DNA of 64,000 nt from Skermanella aerolata KACC 11604 (GTDB lineage Bacteria; Pseudomonadota; Alphaproteobacteria; Azospirillales; Azospirillaceae): the NCBI RefSeq assembly GCF_000936425.1, contig NZ_AVFK01000006.1:62001-126000 (forward strand), written 5' to 3'. The translations under genes were made by a program, and so were the position numbers. Below, piece by piece: positions 45,527 through 54,360 of the stretch. Under the pieces are notes generated by a model. That model worked only from the letters and a program-made list of their open reading frames with translations. It had not been told where the DNA came from and did not search any database. Each line of letters begins with the position of its first letter. Within the stretch, counting starts at the first letter, position 1.

Positions 45527-46639
45527 TCACCCCCGCTCCGCGATGATCGCGACCGGACCGCCGCCGTCCGGCCCCTGGTGCTCCGCCCCGCCCGAGACGA
45601 ACAGGTCGGTCAGGCCGACCGTCCCGGCAAGGACGCCGGCGACGAAGGCGCGGGCGTGCCGGGTCGCGGATATGTCGCTGTCGTCGAGCATCGTATGGCG
45701 CATCCCCCGGACCGTGCCGGTGCGCGACGCCTCCGCCTTGGCGAGCACTGCCCTGACGCGGGCGCGCTCTTCGGCACCGAGCTGTCCTGGGCCGTCGAAA
45801 CCCAGCCGGCCCAATGCCGCGCGCACTGGTTCGATATCGGCGGCGTCGGTCATGACGGCGTGGTCGATGCGGAGCGGTCCCGACCATTCCCCGCTCATCC
45901 CAAGCACCAGGATTTCGTGCCCCATGATCTCGATACCGGCCGAGGTGCTGGCCCGTCCGGACCACAGCCCCATGTCGGCGCCGATGGCAACCTCCGCGAT
46001 GGCATCCATCTGCAACTCGCCCAAGGCGACGGCAACGCCGAGCGCGCTGGCGCCGCGCGACAGCCCCATCGACTTGAGCGTGTCGCGGGTCGCCGTGGCG
46101 AAGCCGCGCCCGTCCGCCTCGGTCACGCGGGCCGCCGTCAGCAGGGGGCACTTGATCTGGACGAAATGCACTTCGGCGGGGTCGGCGATGCGCGCCCGAT
46201 CCATCGCCAGACGCACCCCCTCGGCCACCATCTCTACCTGCGCCCTGCGGCCGAGATGCTCGGCGGCAAGCGGCGGAGTGATGGCGCTTCCCATGGCCAG
46301 GGCGGGGCCTTGGCCGAACTCCTTGACGTGCTTTCGCTCGAACACGATCCAGTGAGGCGACAGCGCCCCTTCCGTGCCGCCCGACATGACGAGGCAGACG
46401 GAAGCGGCGGCATCCGGTCCGATATGCCGATGCAGAAACAGCTTGAGGCTCTGGGTCGCGAAGCCCCGACTGAAGTCGTTGACGCAGCCGTTGCCTTCCG
46501 TCTTGCCGAGGATGGCGACGATGCCCGACGGGTCGAGCGTCCCGGTTTCGACTAGCCGTTCCAGTCCTGCGACGTCGTCCGGACCGGAGGCGGCGACGCG
46601 GTGGACCGCGACCATCGGATTGAGCAGTGAGGATGTCAT
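45527..46639 (-). CDS. Ring-opening amidohydrolase, cyanuric acid hydrolase/barbiturase family
   Basis: A 370-residue member of the small AtzD/TrzD/barbiturase family that opens cyanuric acid or barbiturate rings with three Ser-Lys pairs. Visible landmarks are GKTEGNGCVNDFSRG, VMSGGTEGALSPHW, RASTSAGIEIMGHEILVLG and the C-terminal SGGAEHQGPDGGGPVA. The start ATG 46639 is in place of longer open sequence upstream. It lies 16 nt after an amidohydrolase gene. Whether the substrate is cyanurate, barbiturate or another cyclic imide cannot be settled by reading. Confidence 0.9.
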   Translation of the reverse strand: MTSSLLNPMVAVHRVAASGPDDVAGLERLVETGTLDPSGIVAILGKTEGNGCVNDFSRGFATQSLKLFLHRHIGPDAAASVCLVMSGGTEGALSPHWIVFERKHVKEFGQGPALAMGSAITPPLAAEHLGRRAQVEMVAEGVRLAMDRARIADPAEVHFVQIKCPLLTAARVTEADGRGFATATRDTLKSMGLSRGASALGVAVALGELQMDAIAEVAIGADMGLWSGRASTSAGIEIMGHEILVLGMSGEWSGPLRIDHAVMTDAADIEPVRAALGRLGFDGPGQLGAEERARVRAVLAKAEASRTGTVRGMRHTMLDDSDISATRHARAFVAGVLAGTVGLTDLFVSGGAEHQGPDGGGPVAIIAERG

Positions 46640-46655
46640 GATCGGTCTCGATAGG

Positions 46656-48113
46656 TCAGCAGCAGGGCGCCGCCGAGAAATGACGTTCCATGGCCCGGGC
46701 CAGTTCCGGCAGAGCCGCCCGAAGAGATGCGTTTTCCGCGATGCCATGGCGAAACCGCGCCAGAAGCTCCGCCTGGACGGCGTCGTGGTCGATGCCCGTC
46801 ACGCGGCCGCGCCGCACGACGGTCCGCCCGGCCACGATCAGTTCGGCGATGTGGCCGGCGCCGGCGCGGGCGAACAGCAGGTCCGCCGGTGACAGGTCCG
46901 GCACCAGGCGGTCGCCGTCGAGCGCATCGGCGTCCAGCAGCAGCAGGTCCGCCGGTTCGCCCTGCCGGATGACGCCGCCGTCGGCGCTGCCGGTCACGGC
47001 AGCGCGGCCTTCGGCCAGCGCGATGCGGAGCATCCGCTTCTCGTCGATGGCGGAGTCGAAGCCCCAGCCGCGGTGAAGCGCATTGGTCAGGCGCATCTCG
47101 CACAGCGCGTCGTCATCCTCGTTGAGCGTCAGCCCGTCCAGGCCGAGGGCGACCTTGCAGCCGCGCGCCACCATCTCGGCCACCGGGGCGATGCCGGACC
47201 GGATGCCGAGATTGGAACCCGAGTTCACGGCGATGGTCGTTCCCGCTTCCGCGATCAGGTCCAGTTCGTCGGGCCGCGCCCAGGTGCAGTGCGCCAGCGT
47301 CAGGCGCGGCGACAGCAGGCCGATCTCCTTCAGGAACCGGATCATGCCGTTGGGGAAGTGCCGGTCGGCCCAGTCGCGCTGATAGCGCGTTTCCAGGCAG
47401 TGCATATGGACGCGCCGCCCGGAGAGCGCCGACGCTTCGGCTATGGCCTGGAGCAACTCCGGAGAGCACCACTGGACGCCGGTCGGGCCGAACTGGACAT
47501 CGACGAGGTCGCCCGCCGCCGCATCGGCCGCTTCCTCGACCAGCCGGAGCTGGTCGGCCACGGGCAGCGGCGGCTTGGCCGTGCGCCGCGCGATCTCGCT
47601 CCGGGCCGGTTCCGGCATCAGCGCCAGCAGATCGTCAGTCGGGCCGTAGACCAGGGGGTTCCTGTCCTTCAGCGCCACCGCGAAGCCGATGCGGACGCCG
47701 ATGTCGCGGGCCGCGCGTGCGACCTCGGCCGCTTCTTCCGGAAACGACGTCAGGCCCTGGACCCGCGTATGGTGGACCATGACGGCGCCGGCCCCGCCCA
47801 GCGCGCCGCGGCCGAGCGAGGACGCGGCGGCCAGATACGGATCGACGGCGGGCAGCAGGGCGAGATACTGAAGCCAAAGCTCCAGCGGCTTGCCGCCGGC
47901 CCCGAACGAACTCGACCGCACCGGACGGCCATGGTCATGGGCGTTGACGAGGGCCGGAAGGGCGAACAGCGCGTCGCCTTCCACAGTCTCGCCACCCATC
48001 TCTTCGATGGCTCCGATCCGCCCGCCGTCCAGCCTGATCCTGCGCGGCCCGCGAACGTCGTAGCCGGCACCTTCGAGCAGGCTTGCGCAGGCGATGGAGC
48101 GGCTTGTCATCAT
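46656..48113 (-). CDS. Amidohydrolase, TRZ/ATZ (cytosine/guanine deaminase-like) family
   Basis: A 485-residue metal-dependent hydrolase. NAHDHGR carries the HxH metal pair; HMHCLET, TLAHCTWA and GLDGLTLNEDDD hold the further His and Asp ligands. Such enzymes deaminate or dechlorinate triazines, pyrimidines and purines. Two adjacent ATG codons (48113, 48110) follow GAGG; a TTG at 48122 overlaps the upstream stop but is less well placed. Its position right before the ring-opening hydrolase suggests that it makes that enzyme's substrate (inference). Confidence 0.9.
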   Translation of the reverse strand: MMTSRSIACASLLEGAGYDVRGPRRIRLDGGRIGAIEEMGGETVEGDALFALPALVNAHDHGRPVRSSSFGAGGKPLELWLQYLALLPAVDPYLAAASSLGRGALGGAGAVMVHHTRVQGLTSFPEEAAEVARAARDIGVRIGFAVALKDRNPLVYGPTDDLLALMPEPARSEIARRTAKPPLPVADQLRLVEEAADAAAGDLVDVQFGPTGVQWCSPELLQAIAEASALSGRRVHMHCLETRYQRDWADRHFPNGMIRFLKEIGLLSPRLTLAHCTWARPDELDLIAEAGTTIAVNSGSNLGIRSGIAPVAEMVARGCKVALGLDGLTLNEDDDALCEMRLTNALHRGWGFDSAIDEKRMLRIALAEGRAAVTGSADGGVIRQGEPADLLLLDADALDGDRLVPDLSPADLLFARAGAGHIAELIVAGRTVVRRGRVTGIDHDAVQAELLARFRHGIAENASLRAALPELARAMERHFSAAPCC

Positions 48114-48118
48114 GGACC

Positions 48119-49171
48119 TCAATTCGTTGCGGGACCGATGCTCCGCTCGCCGGGAGGCGGCAGGAAGGAGCGGTCGAAGACCTGGGAGACCTTGGGCTTG
48201 TCCTGCAACGTGTACGCTTCGGCCATGACGTCAATGGAGCGGCCGAGCCGGGCGTCGTCCACGTCTCCCAACCCGATCTTCCGCGTCTCCGGCGTGATCA
48301 TCAAGGTATCGAAAGCGAAGGCGACGCGGCGCTGCTCGCTTTTAGCGTCGACCAGCGGCTCGATCGCCGTCAGCGCCTTCACGCCCGAGGCCGGATCGGC
48401 GATCACGTCCTTTACAGCGCGGTTGATGGCGCGCACCAGCCCCTTGACCGCTTCCGGCTTGTCGCGCGCCAGCGATTGGGAAACCATCACGCCGTTGGAA
48501 TAGAGGTCCAGTCCGTAGTCGGCGTAGTCGAGCCAGCGGAAGCCGGTATCGGGGTCCTGCCCCTGCTGGATCAGGTTGACGTAGCTGGTCACGTTGAAGA
48601 CGAGGGAAGCCGCGACCTCGCCCCGGATCAGCATCTGCTCCTGGAGGTTCGGCTGCATGTTGAGAACTTCGACCGAGGTTTCCGCGACGCCGTTCCGCGC
48701 CAGCAGCGCCGGGAGCAGGCGGGTCGCGGCGCTGCCGGCCGGTCCGCCGACCTTCTGGCCCGCCAGTTCCTTGATGCTGTCGATGCCGCTGTCCGCCTTG
48801 GTCAGCACCGAGAAGGGCGGCCTGTTGTAAACCTGATAGACCATGACCGGCGCGTCGGCGGGCTTCTGCGACGCCTGCTGGATCACGGCGTTGATGTCGC
48901 CGAACCCGGCATCGTAGGCGCCGGACATGATGCGGGTGACGGTCGCCGCAGACCCTTCGCCCTGGTCGATCGTGACCTCGAGGCCTTCGTCGCGGAAATA
49001 ACCCTTCTCCTGGGCGACGAAGTACCAGGAATGGATGCCCTGGTACTTCCAGTCCAGCGTGAAGCGGATCGGCGTGGGGGTCTGGGCGGCGGCGGAAGAT
49101 ATGGCGGAAGACATGGCGAGTGCCAGGCCGAAGCCGGCGAGCAGCGCCGCCCGGCGTGTCAGGGTGAGCAT
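48119..49171 (-). CDS. NMT1/THI5-like ABC substrate-binding protein, copy 1
   Basis: A 350-residue periplasmic protein with a twin-arginine-like signal (LTRRAALLAGFGLALAMS) and mature start around IRFTLDWKYQGIHSWYF. EKGYFRDEGLEVTIDQGEGSA and GAYDAGFGDINA are landmarks of the THI5/NMT1 family, which binds pyrimidine-like and sulfonate ligands. GGAG lies 7 nt before the ATG. It follows the permease by 33 nt. A clear paralogue opens the same gene cluster at 53156-54208. Confidence 0.93.
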   Translation of the reverse strand: MLTLTRRAALLAGFGLALAMSSAISSAAAQTPTPIRFTLDWKYQGIHSWYFVAQEKGYFRDEGLEVTIDQGEGSAATVTRIMSGAYDAGFGDINAVIQQASQKPADAPVMVYQVYNRPPFSVLTKADSGIDSIKELAGQKVGGPAGSAATRLLPALLARNGVAETSVEVLNMQPNLQEQMLIRGEVAASLVFNVTSYVNLIQQGQDPDTGFRWLDYADYGLDLYSNGVMVSQSLARDKPEAVKGLVRAINRAVKDVIADPASGVKALTAIEPLVDAKSEQRRVAFAFDTLMITPETRKIGLGDVDDARLGRSIDVMAEAYTLQDKPKVSQVFDRSFLPPPGERSIGPATN

Positions 49172-49204
49172 GGCGTTCTCCAGTGAAGAAGGTATGCGAG
49201 GGCC

Positions 49205-49978
49205 TCAGCCCATCGCGAATTCGGTCTTGCGGTTGGCCCAGCCAGTGACGCGACGCTCGATTGCGGAGAAGATCACGTAGAGCGCGATGCCCAATCCGGC
49301 GAGGATGAACAGCCCGGCGAAGACCAACGGAACGTTGAAGTTGGATGACGCGATCAGCATCATGTTGCCGATGCCCCGGTTGGACGCGACCGTCTCGGAG
49401 ATCACGGTGCCGACGAAGGACAGCGTCACCGCCACCTTGAGGGAGGCGAACAGGTAAGGCATCGCGCGCGGCAGGCCGACGTTCAGCAGGATGTCGCGCT
49501 TGGTCGCCTTCAGCGTCCGCAGGACGTCCTCCAGCTCCGGCTCCGTCGTGGCGAGGCCGGTCGCCATGTTCACGACCACCGGAAAGACCGAGATGATCAT
49601 GGAGGTCAGGATCGCGGGCACCGTGCCGGCGCCGAACCACAGCACGAAGATCGGCACCACGGCCACCTTGGGGATCGACGAGAAACCGACCAGCAGTGGG
49701 AACGCCACGTTATAGGCCAGCCGCGAGGAGCCGATCAGCATCCCGATCAGGATGCCGGCGGAAACGCCGAGCGCGAATCCGACCAGCGTGGTGTAGAGCG
49801 TCTGGACGGCATGGGGCATCAAGGCCGGCCAGCGGTCGATCAGCACCATGACGATCTGGCTCGGCCGGGGCAGGACGAACTCGCTGATGCCGAAGACGAG
49901 GCAGGCGAGTTCCCAGACCACGAAGACGCCGACGATCAGGGCAGCGGACGCCAGCTTTTCCCGGTTCAGTCTGGTCAT
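49205..49978 (-). CDS. ABC transporter permease, SsuC/TauC/ThiX type
   Basis: A 257-residue inner-membrane permease with about six helices and the coupling sequence ELEDVLRTLKATKRDILLNVGLPRAMPY. SNRGIGNMMLIASSNFNVP is typical of the nitrate/sulfonate/pyrimidine group. The ATG overlaps the ATPase stop by 4 nt. It serves both NMT1-type binding proteins, since it is the only permease of its class here. Confidence 0.94.
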   Translation of the reverse strand: MTRLNREKLASAALIVGVFVVWELACLVFGISEFVLPRPSQIVMVLIDRWPALMPHAVQTLYTTLVGFALGVSAGILIGMLIGSSRLAYNVAFPLLVGFSSIPKVAVVPIFVLWFGAGTVPAILTSMIISVFPVVVNMATGLATTEPELEDVLRTLKATKRDILLNVGLPRAMPYLFASLKVAVTLSFVGTVISETVASNRGIGNMMLIASSNFNVPLVFAGLFILAGLGIALYVIFSAIERRVTGWANRKTEFAMG

Positions 49979-50871
49979 GGGGCGGCTCCCACAGCGCTCC
50001 GCGCCTCGACGATAAGGGTGCGGAGCTTGTGCGTCAGGGTGGTGAAACCCGGTTCGAAGGTGGTGTCGATCGACCGGGGCCGGGCGAAGCCGACCGGCTC
50101 GTCCACCAGGATGCGGCCCGGCCGGGCGCTCATCACGACGATCCGGTTGGCGAGATAGGCGCTTTCCCGCAGGTCATGGGTCACCAGCAGCACCGTCGGC
50201 TTGGTGTCGATCCAGAGCGTCTGGAGGATGCCCCACAGCTCTTCCCGCGTGAACTGGTCGAGCGCGCCGAACGGCTCGTCGAGCAGAAGCAGGTTGGGGT
50301 CGTGGATCAGCGCCCGGCACAGCGACGCCCGCTGCTGCATGCCGCCGGACAACTGCCACGGATACTTGCTCCCGAAGTCCTTCAGCCCGACCTTGGCGAG
50401 CAGGGCCTCGGCGCGGTCGCGATACTCGCCCTTGCGCTTGGCGGCCCAGTGGGCACGGAACGGCTGGACGATCTTGAGCGGCAGCATGACGTTGTCGCGG
50501 ATGCTGAGCCAGGGCAGCAGGGTCGGGTTCTGGAAGGCCATGCCGATCCGAACGTCCTGCGCGCCGACCTCCCGTCCCGCCACGAAGACGTGGCCGCTGG
50601 ACGCCTTCAGCAGATCGCCGACCAGCTTGAGGATGGTGGACTTGCCGCAGCCCGACGGACCGACCAAGGCGATGAAATCGCCCTCGCCGATCTGGAGCGA
50701 GATGTCTTCCAACGCCTTGGTGGCGTTGGGACCCTTGCCGTAGGAGACGGTGACGTTCTCGAGTTCGATGAACAGATTCGTACGCGTGTCCTGCACCGGG
50801 ATATGTTCAGGCATCGGGACAGGTTCGGGCACCGGAACGATGCGGGCGACGGGTCTCGGGTTGGTCGTCAT
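49975..50871 (-). CDS. ABC transporter ATP-binding protein, SsuB/TauB/ThiZ type
   Basis: A 298-residue ATPase: Walker A GPSGCGKST, Q-loop MAFQNPTLLPW, signature SGGMQQRASLCRAL, Walker B LLLLDEPFGALD and switch His in LLVTHDLRESAYLA. A proline-rich N-terminal extension of about 30 residues (VPVPEPVPMPEHIPV) precedes the domain and is unusual. Both ends overlap neighbours by 4 nt, so ATPase, permease and the dihydroorotase-like enzyme are translationally coupled. Confidence 0.94.
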   Translation of the reverse strand: MTTNPRPVARIVPVPEPVPMPEHIPVQDTRTNLFIELENVTVSYGKGPNATKALEDISLQIGEGDFIALVGPSGCGKSTILKLVGDLLKASSGHVFVAGREVGAQDVRIGMAFQNPTLLPWLSIRDNVMLPLKIVQPFRAHWAAKRKGEYRDRAEALLAKVGLKDFGSKYPWQLSGGMQQRASLCRALIHDPNLLLLDEPFGALDQFTREELWGILQTLWIDTKPTVLLVTHDLRESAYLANRIVVMSARPGRILVDEPVGFARPRSIDTTFEPGFTTLTHKLRTLIVEARSAVGAAP

Positions 50872-52343
50872 GCGGCCTCCTGGGTGGACCGGCCCGCTCC
50901 CTTCCCGGCAGCGCCGGTAACGGCGGCGGTCGTCTCGTCGACATGGCGCGGTTCCGGCGCCGGCATGTTCTGGATGCGCGTCACCGACAGCCCCCAGCCG
51001 CTTGCGTCCTCGACCAGCTTGCGGTCCTTCATGACGAAGCGGCCGCGCACCAGCGTATGGACGGGGGCGCCGACAGTCTCGAAACCCTCGAACGGCGTTA
51101 TCTTGCCCCGGGAATGGAGATCCTTGGCCCGGATGGTTTCCCGCCGGTTCAGATCAACCAGCGCGATATCCGCATCGGCGCCGGGAACGATGGCGCCCTT
51201 GGCGGGGTACAGGCCGAACGCCTTGGCGGGCGCCGTGGACGACATGCGGACATAGTCGGTCAGCGACAGCAGCCCGGCATGGACCTGTGTCAGCATCAGC
51301 GGCATCTGGGTCTCGACGCCGGGAAAACCGCAGTCGGCGCGCCAGATGTCGTCGCGCAGCTTTTCTTCCGGATCATGAGGGGCATGGTCGGTCGCGATCA
51401 TGTCGATCGTGCCGTCCTTCACCCCTTCCCACAGCGCGTCCTGATGATGCTTTTCCCGGACGGGCGGGTTGACCCGGATGATCGAGCCGAGATCGGTATA
51501 GGCATGCTCGTCGAACAGCAGGTAGTGCGGGCAGGTCTCGCCGGTGATGTCGACGCCACGCGCCTTGGCTTCACGCAAGGGGCGCAACTCGTCACCCGAC
51601 GAGATGTGCAGGATGTGGATGCGGGCTCCCGTCCATTCCGCCAGGATCGCGGCGCGGGCAACCGCTTCGGTCGCGACCACGGCGGGACGGGAGGCCAGAT
51701 GGGCCAGCGGGTCGCGCCGACCCGCCGCCATCAGCTTCTTCTGCCGCAGCGCCATGATCGACGCGGTTTCAGCGTGGAGCGAGATCCGCAATCCATGCTG
51801 GGCGATGATCTCGAACCCTTCGAGCATGGCGCCGGTCGAGGGCGACGGCAGGTTCCCGAAAGTGTTTCCCATGAAACATTTGAAGGCGGCCACGCCTCCT
51901 TTGATCAGGCCTTCGAGCTGGTCCAGGTTGTCTTCCGCCAGCAGGCCGTAGAGACCATAATCGACATAGGCCTTCTCCGCCGCCTTCTGCTTCAGCTTCA
52001 GCGCCTCGACCGTGCCGGTCGGCGGGTTGGTGTTGGGCATCTCGAAGACGGTGGTCACTCCCCCCATCGCGGCTGCCGCCGTGCCGGTCCGCCAGTCTTC
52101 CTTGTGGGTATAGCCAGGTTCGCGGAAATGGACATGCGCGTCGATCGCGCCGGGCAGCAGGTGAAGCCCGGTGGCGTCGAAGGTCTCGCGTGCCGGCGGC
52201 ATCGCCTCGTCCGAGCCGACGGCGACGATCCGGCCGTCGCGGATGGCGACCGCTCCCTTGAAGCTGGCCTGATCGGTGACGATGACGCCGCCCGTGATGA
52301 CGAGGTCGGCCGTGGCGTGGTTCGGTTCCATGATCTTATCCAT
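50868..52343 (-). CDS. Dihydroorotase/allantoinase-like cyclic amidohydrolase
   Basis: A 491-residue metal-dependent enzyme of the dihydroorotase-allantoinase-dihydropyrimidinase group. HVHFREPG holds the first metal ligands, AAFKCFMG the lysine likely to be carboxylated, HAETASI and HILHISSGDEL the bridging His residues, and ATDHAPHDPEEK the Asp. A tail of about 40 residues after the domain is Ala/Gly-rich. An alternative start is the ATG at 52331. It lies upstream of the ATPase gene and 3 nt downstream of the SDR stop. Opening of a five- or six-membered cyclic ureide is the expected reaction. Confidence 0.92.
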   Translation of the reverse strand: MDKIMEPNHATADLVITGGVIVTDQASFKGAVAIRDGRIVAVGSDEAMPPARETFDATGLHLLPGAIDAHVHFREPGYTHKEDWRTGTAAAAMGGVTTVFEMPNTNPPTGTVEALKLKQKAAEKAYVDYGLYGLLAEDNLDQLEGLIKGGVAAFKCFMGNTFGNLPSPSTGAMLEGFEIIAQHGLRISLHAETASIMALRQKKLMAAGRRDPLAHLASRPAVVATEAVARAAILAEWTGARIHILHISSGDELRPLREAKARGVDITGETCPHYLLFDEHAYTDLGSIIRVNPPVREKHHQDALWEGVKDGTIDMIATDHAPHDPEEKLRDDIWRADCGFPGVETQMPLMLTQVHAGLLSLTDYVRMSSTAPAKAFGLYPAKGAIVPGADADIALVDLNRRETIRAKDLHSRGKITPFEGFETVGAPVHTLVRGRFVMKDRKLVEDASGWGLSVTRIQNMPAPEPRHVDETTAAVTGAAGKGAGRSTQEAA

Positions 52344-52346
52344 GCT

Positions 52347-53138
52347 TTAAAGGGAGGCCCAGCCGCCATCGACCGGGAGATCGACGCCGGTGATCTGCCG
52401 GGCGGCGTCGCTCGCCAGGAAAAGGCAGGCCTGCGCTACGTCTTCTCCGGTGGACACGCGCCGCAGCGCGTAGTCGGCGGCGTGCTTCTCTGCCGCTTCC
52501 TCTTCCGTGATGCCGAGCCGTTTCGCCATTTCCGGCACGACCTTGCCCCGGAAGCGCGGTCCCTCGACCATGCCGGGCGCCACGCAATTGACGTTGACGT
52601 TGTGGGGACCGGCTTCGAGCGCGAAGGACTTGGTGATGCCGCGCAGACCCCATTTGGACGCCGAATAGGCCATCCGCCCGGCCCGTCCGCGCATGCCGAA
52701 GGTGCCGCCGACATTGACGATCTTGCCGTAGCGCTGCTCGATCAGCACCGGCATGACGGCGCTCATCGTGTTGAAGCATCCGGTCATGTTCAGCTCGACG
52801 ATCTCGTCGAACTCTTCGCGCGTGGTCTCCCAGCCCGTCTTGCCGACCGGACCGGAGCCGCCCGCGACGTTGACCAGCACGTCGATCCGGCCGAAGGCGG
52901 CGACCGTGCGCTCGGCGGCGCCGTGGCACTGCATCTCGTCGGTAATGTCGCAAGGAATGACGATGGCTTGCACTCCCATTGCCCTCGCCCGCTCCGCGAC
53001 CGGCTCGATCGCGGCGACGTCGCGCCCGATCAGCGCCAGGCGGCACCCTTCGGATGCGAAGGCCAGGGTCACGGCCTCTCCCATCCCCTTGGCGGGGCCG
53101 GTGATGATCACGACCCGCTCTTTCAGTCCCAGTTCCAT
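52347..53138 (-). CDS. Short-chain dehydrogenase/reductase with altered catalytic serine
   Basis: A 263-residue SDR with cofactor motif TGPAKGMG, NVAGGSG, catalytic YSASK and C-terminal DLPVDGGWASL. The usual serine about 13 residues before the catalytic Tyr is replaced: the segment reads NVGGTFGMRGRAG, with Gly-Gly where NISS is common and Thr next to it. It may use Thr or act on a special substrate. It is the second gene of the heterocycle cluster, 17 nt after the first binding protein. Confidence 0.92.
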   Translation of the reverse strand: MELGLKERVVIITGPAKGMGEAVTLAFASEGCRLALIGRDVAAIEPVAERARAMGVQAIVIPCDITDEMQCHGAAERTVAAFGRIDVLVNVAGGSGPVGKTGWETTREEFDEIVELNMTGCFNTMSAVMPVLIEQRYGKIVNVGGTFGMRGRAGRMAYSASKWGLRGITKSFALEAGPHNVNVNCVAPGMVEGPRFRGKVVPEMAKRLGITEEEAAEKHAADYALRRVSTGEDVAQACLFLASDAARQITGVDLPVDGGWASL

Positions 53139-53155
53139 GTCTCAGCTTCTGGTTT

Positions 53156-54208
53156 TCAATTGATGACGGTGGTCGGACGCTCGGACAGTGGCGGCAAATA
53201 GGCGTCCGTGAAGATCGCCGATGCCTCCGGAGTACGCTCCAGGCCGTTGGCCTTGACGACCATGTCGATGGCCCGCTTCAGCCGCTCGCCGTCGACGTCG
53301 CCAAGGCCGATCTTCGCGATCTCCGGATGGTTCATTTCCATCTTGAGGGTGGCGACGGTGCGCTCGATCTCGACCTGCTTGTTCAGCAGCGGCTCGCGCT
53401 TCATCACGGTTTCGACCGAACCGGCGGGATCGGCGATCATGTCCTTGGTCGCCCGGTTGATGGCGCGGACGAAGCCCTTCACCGCATCGCCGTGCTGCTT
53501 GGCGAAGGCCTGGGAGACGACGATGGCGTTGGAATAGAGGTCCATCCCATAGTCGCCGTAGTTGATGAAGCGGAAGTCCTTGTCCGGGTTCATGCCGGCG
53601 CTCTTGGCGCTGAAGGCGATCGTGTTGACGTAGCCGAAGACGCCATCGACCTGGCCCCGCTGAAGCATCTGCTCGCGCAGGTTCGCCTGCATGTTGGTGA
53701 CGGCGACCTTCGACGCGTCGATGCCCGCCACCTGGGTGAAGGCCGGGAAGAGCCTCAGCGCGCCGTCGTTGGCGGGGCCGCCGATCGTCTTGCCTTCCAG
53801 GTCCTTGGCCGTCCTGATCGGGCTGTCCGCCTTGACCGCGATGGTGAAGGGCGGCGTGTTGTACATCATGAACACGGCCAGCGGCGCTTCGTCCGGCGAT
53901 TTTGACGCCATCGTGATCAGGGCGTTCACGTCGCCGAAGCCGACATCGTAGGCTCCCGTCGCGACCTTGGTGATGGAAGCGGCCGACCCTTCGCCCTGAT
54001 CGATGGTGACGTCCAGCCCCTCGGCCTTGAAGTAGCCCTTGTCCTCCGCGACGAAGAACAGCGCCTGCGGACCCTGGTATTTCCAGTTGAGGACCAGCTT
54101 GACCGGTGTCTGGGCCGAGGCGGTCGCGGCAAGGCCGGAAGCTCCGATCAGGACGCCGGCCATGACGGCGGCGCATGACAAGGACCGTTTGCTGAAGACG
54201 CTGTTCAT
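53156..54208 (-). CDS. NMT1/THI5-like ABC substrate-binding protein, copy 2
   Basis: A 350-residue periplasmic protein with a Sec signal ending at ATASA. The mature part (VKLVLNWKYQGPQALFF, EDKGYFKAEGLDVTIDQGEG, GAYDVGFGDVNALI) aligns along its length with the copy at 48119-49171. It is the first gene of the cluster, facing the LysR gene across 152 nt. It is either a second specificity for the one permease/ATPase pair or a ligand sensor. Confidence 0.93.
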   Translation of the reverse strand: MNSVFSKRSLSCAAVMAGVLIGASGLAATASAQTPVKLVLNWKYQGPQALFFVAEDKGYFKAEGLDVTIDQGEGSAASITKVATGAYDVGFGDVNALITMASKSPDEAPLAVFMMYNTPPFTIAVKADSPIRTAKDLEGKTIGGPANDGALRLFPAFTQVAGIDASKVAVTNMQANLREQMLQRGQVDGVFGYVNTIAFSAKSAGMNPDKDFRFINYGDYGMDLYSNAIVVSQAFAKQHGDAVKGFVRAINRATKDMIADPAGSVETVMKREPLLNKQVEIERTVATLKMEMNHPEIAKIGLGDVDGERLKRAIDMVVKANGLERTPEASAIFTDAYLPPLSERPTTVIN

Positions 54209-54360
54209 GGGGCTTGTTGTCTCCGGTGACGATATGGTTGGCTGGGCGGGGTTGGCGAAGCGATCATGCGACCGGAAGCTAAGAGGGTTGAAAGCTCTCC
54301 TCAAACGCCGTTTTCTCGCTATGGTGATGCCGGAAAGTATACACACCGGGATATGCCGAC
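54209..54360. promoter_or_regulatory. Divergent promoter region between heterocycle cluster and lysR
   Basis: This 152-nt gap separates two genes that are read away from each other, the standard place for LysR control. GTATAC occurs near 54337, and a loose inverted repeat AGAG...CTCT surrounds GGTTGAAAG near 54282-54298. I see no clear T-N11-A box, so exact sites are open. Confidence 0.55.

Noticed and set aside
50943-53201. 752-codon open frame on the plus strand
   Set aside because: It is antisense to the dihydroorotase-like and SDR genes, which have clear motifs and coupled starts.
54209-54360. Thiamine or other riboswitch in front of the NMT1/THI5-type gene
   Set aside because: No conserved riboswitch core or paired leader structure could be seen in the 152 nt.
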